From positions 31,497 through 95,496 of the forward strand of contig QFXJ01000051.1 of the NCBI GenBank assembly GCA_003402375.1: DNA of 64,000 nt, given 5' to 3'. Source of the DNA: Candidatus Nitrotoga sp. CP45 (GTDB lineage Bacteria; Pseudomonadota; Gammaproteobacteria; Burkholderiales; Gallionellaceae). A model generated the notes under the pieces. That model was not told the origin of the DNA, made no database searches, and was given only the letters and a program-made list of their open reading frames with translations. The position numbers were made by a program, and so were the translations under genes. Of the stretch, positions 62,089-64,000 are shown piece after piece (within the stretch, counting starts at the first letter, position 1; each line of letters opens with the position of its first letter).

Positions 62089-62240
62089 GAATGGCTCCTA
62101 ACTCAAAAAATGGGAAGACGGCAGCACTAAAACGGGGCAGCCACACCGAACGGAGTGGTGGTCACCATCGCCATGCAGTAGTTTCTTTCCAGATTTTGAA
62201 ATTTTCGTGTGTCATCAGGTCAAAAACTGTTCGTTTAACC

Positions 62241-62335
62241 GTTCGTGGTGAGCCTGTCGAACCACCAGCCATTCGCCCGGAGCCCATCGACAATGCCTTC
62301 AGTCCTGAGCAAAGTTGAAGGGTCTGGGCGAACGG
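62241..62335. repeat. REP-like cluster between trpE and gph
   Basis: GTGAGCCTGTCGAACCAC, CCTGAGCAAAGTTGAAGGG, and the outer arms GTTCG...CGCCC / GGGCG-AACGG belong to the same TTCGAC/GCTCAG repeat family as those at 53130 and inside hsdM and hsdR. The cluster fills most of the 278-bp gap. Confidence 0.65.
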
Positions 62336-62366
62336 AATTTCTTTAACCGAACAGTATCGCATCAGG

Positions 62367-63053
62367 TCATGCTTTTTGAATCAGCTTGATTACATCTGGC
62401 AGCGTGTTAATCACCGCATCCAGATCCAGCCTATCCACTGGTTCGCCGTGATTGTAACCATAGGGCACGCACACTATTGGACAACCAGCTGCACGCGCCG
62501 CAACCGAGTCATTAAGTGAATCGCCGATTAGCAGCACTTGCTCCACCGGAACGCCAAAAAATTTTGCAGCGTGCAGTAAGGGCAGCGGGTGTGGTTTTTT
62601 TTCCGGAAGGCTGTCGCCGGACAGCACGATCTCGAAATAATGCGCAAGTCCTAAACCCTCAAGCAGGGGCTCAGTGTAGCGTTTTACCTTGTTAGTGATG
62701 CAGCCTAGGCGGAAACCAGCCGCCTGCATAGCGTCCAGCCCGGCGATCACTCCATCAAACGGTTTACTCTGTAATAGCAGCTCATTGTAGTGCTGTTCGA
62801 AAATCGGCAGCGCCTGTTCATATAGATTTGCATCCGGCTCGGCATGCATGTCACCCGTCAGCGCGCGCTTCACCAGCCAACTGACCCCATTACCGATGTA
62901 GCTTGTCAGCAAATCTTGCGACACGGCAGGACGGCCCAGGTCACGTAACATGCAATTAGCAGAAGCCACCAGTTCAGGCGCAGTGTGAAGTAACGTGCCA
63001 TCCAGATCGATGAGGATAGCGGAGATGCTCAGTGGGAAATGTGCTCGCTCCAT
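62367..63053 (-). CDS. gph: Phosphoglycolate phosphatase
   Basis: A 228-residue HAD-family phosphatase: motif I is LIDLDGTLLHTAPEL (nucleophile and acid Asp), motif II CITNK, motif III KKPHPLP and motif IV LIGDSLNDSVAARAAG. It salvages 2-phosphoglycolate. Its ATG overlaps the rpe stop by one base (TAATG), the conserved rpe-gph pair. Confidence 0.93.
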   Translation of the reverse strand: MERAHFPLSISAILIDLDGTLLHTAPELVASANCMLRDLGRPAVSQDLLTSYIGNGVSWLVKRALTGDMHAEPDANLYEQALPIFEQHYNELLLQSKPFDGVIAGLDAMQAAGFRLGCITNKVKRYTEPLLEGLGLAHYFEIVLSGDSLPEKKPHPLPLLHAAKFFGVPVEQVLLIGDSLNDSVAARAAGCPIVCVPYGYNHGEPVDRLDLDAVINTLPDVIKLIQKA

Positions 63054-63736
63054 TATTTGCTTACTTTAGCTAGTTCGGCGCGCAAAGCGGCGATGATGGA
63101 ATCATAGCGGTGCGGATCCGTGTCCTTGCCAGCACCATACACAGCGGAGCCGGCTACGAAGGTATCGCAACCCGCAGCAGCAATTTCCGCAATATTGCTG
63201 GTATTCACACCGCCATCGATTTCCAGCATGATGTCGCGTCCACTTTCATTAATCTTTTGGCGCGCGGTGCGTAGCTTGTTCAATGCGTCGGGGATAAATT
63301 TCTGGCCACCAAAGCCAGGGTTCACTGACATAATCAGGATCAGGTCAATTTTGTCCATGACATGATCGAGATAGCTCAAGGGTGTGCCAGGATTGAATAC
63401 TAGCCCGGCCTTACAGCCGTTTTCCTTGATCAAGCTGAGAGTGCGATCGATGTGCTCAGACGCTTCCGGGTGAAAGGAGATAATGTTGGCTCCAGCTTTG
63501 GCGAAATCAGGGATGATACGGTCCACCGGCTTGACCATCAGGTGTACGTCGATCTCTGCTTGGGTAATCGGACGAATGGCAGAACACACCAGCGGACCAA
63601 TGGTGAGGTTGGGTACGTAATGGTTGTCCATCACGTCGAAGTGGATAATATCCGCGCCGGAGGCAATGACATTGATTACCTCTTCACCGAGCTTGGCGAA
63701 ATTGGCGGAGAGAATGCTAGGTGCGATTTTGTACAT
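63053..63736 (-). CDS. rpe: Ribulose-phosphate 3-epimerase
   Basis: A 227-residue TIM-barrel enzyme that interconverts ribulose- and xylulose-5-phosphate. Motifs: [33 protein letters not shown] (metal ligands), [21 protein letters not shown] and [16 protein letters not shown]. All expected catalytic residues are visible. First gene of the rpe-gph-trpE series. Confidence 0.97.
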   Translation of the reverse strand: MYKIAPSILSANFAKLGEEVINVIASGADIIHFDVMDNHYVPNLTIGPLVCSAIRPITQAEIDVHLMVKPVDRIIPDFAKAGANIISFHPEASEHIDRTLSLIKENGCKAGLVFNPGTPLSYLDHVMDKIDLILIMSVNPGFGGQKFIPDALNKLRTARQKINESGRDIMLEIDGGVNTSNIAEIAAAGCDTFVAGSAVYGAGKDTDPHRYDSIIAALRAELAKVSK

Positions 63737-63880
63737 GGCGACGCCTTTAACAAGTTTGAATTTGAAACGCGCATTCTACCCGAAACTTATCCGATGAATA
63801 AATCCAACAGGTGCAGCTCACCGCTTTTATCATGTTATTCGGCCATTGTTACTATTGATCCGGCCACGTTTATCCGTGAA

Positions 63881-64000
63881 TCACGATGCATATTTTACTC
63901 GTGAATCTTGAAAGTATTTTTTGACGCGTTCAGGTGAGTTTTCTAGCGTTTTCATATGCTCGGTTGCTGCCGCTTTTAACTTTGCTTTTGTGCGTACTGG
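63881..64000 (-). CDS. C-terminal end of an unidentified gene, truncated by window edge
   Basis: A frame enters from the right edge and runs 39 codons to a TGA at 63881-63883, reading PVRTKAKLKAAATEHMKTLE and ending YFQDSRVKYAS. It is basic and helical. It is too short to name; the open frame to the edge and the protein-like composition are the only evidence. Confidence 0.4.
   Translation of the reverse strand, partial: PVRTKAKLKAAATEHMKTLENSPERVKKYFQDSRVKYAS

Noticed and set aside
1..64000. CRISPR arrays
   Set aside because: No regularly spaced direct repeats were seen; repeats present are palindromic REPs and MITEs.

Overview
The window looks like chromosomal DNA of a betaproteobacterium, most likely of the Nitrosomonadales/Gallionellaceae type. 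This is inferred from gene content and order (smg-dprA-LysM divergent from def-fmt-rsmB-DUF4390-ntrY-ntrX; birA-coaX-SPOR; dapA-bamC-MBL; rpe-gph-trpE) and not from any marker search. About 45 genes are well supported. There is one tRNA, no rRNA and no CRISPR array.

Region 1 (1-16.3 kb) is mostly housekeeping: an edge-truncated GH46-type chitosanase, ttcA with an SDR pteridine reductase, a MidA-type methyltransferase, topA, smg, dprA and a LysM protein on the left, then def, fmt, rsmB, a DUF4390 gene, ntrY and a short ntrX running rightward as one tight cluster. fmt has no ATG, GTG or TTG codon in front of its conserved N-terminus. Region 2 (16.5-24 kb) is accessory: an AT-rich serine hydrolase, PPK2, a cbpA/cbpM chaperone pair, an MtfA-like peptidase, DUF1840, a decayed small gene and a cardiolipin synthase-like PLD protein.

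Region 3 (24-28.6 kb) is a patch of decayed REP-associated tyrosine transposase (RAYT) copies with REP palindromes. Between two of these sits an intact AT-rich three-gene operon: a dual-OB-like protein, a DUF488 protein, and a SLOG/DUF2493-like domain fused to DUF4326. This is the best candidate for a little-described system. Region 4 (28.6-36.9 kb) returns to core genes: hrpA, a small unknown gene, patatin, birA, coaX, SPOR and tRNA-Met.

Region 5 (36.9-47.7 kb) is a second island downstream of the tRNA. It holds a gene-poor stretch with an IS630 remnant and two small ORFs. A GC-rich type I restriction-modification operon follows (hsdM, GIY-YIG, hsdS, Fic, hsdR), with in-frame REP-like insertions in hsdM and hsdR. 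An unknown gene, two tandem GldC-like paralogues usually associated with Bacteroidota, and another small unknown gene complete it.

Region 6 (47.7-64 kb) is core again: uppP, a rhodanese, glnA (with a candidate sigma-54 site), leuA (with a Leu-rich leader ORF), an acyltransferase, the dapA-bamC-MBL group, an FKBP, xthA, a small accessory pair, trpE, gph and rpe. A 141-142 bp MITE with long terminal inverted repeats and 4-bp target duplications occurs three times (916, 32409, 49137).

All assignments come from reading motifs by eye; no database search was run.
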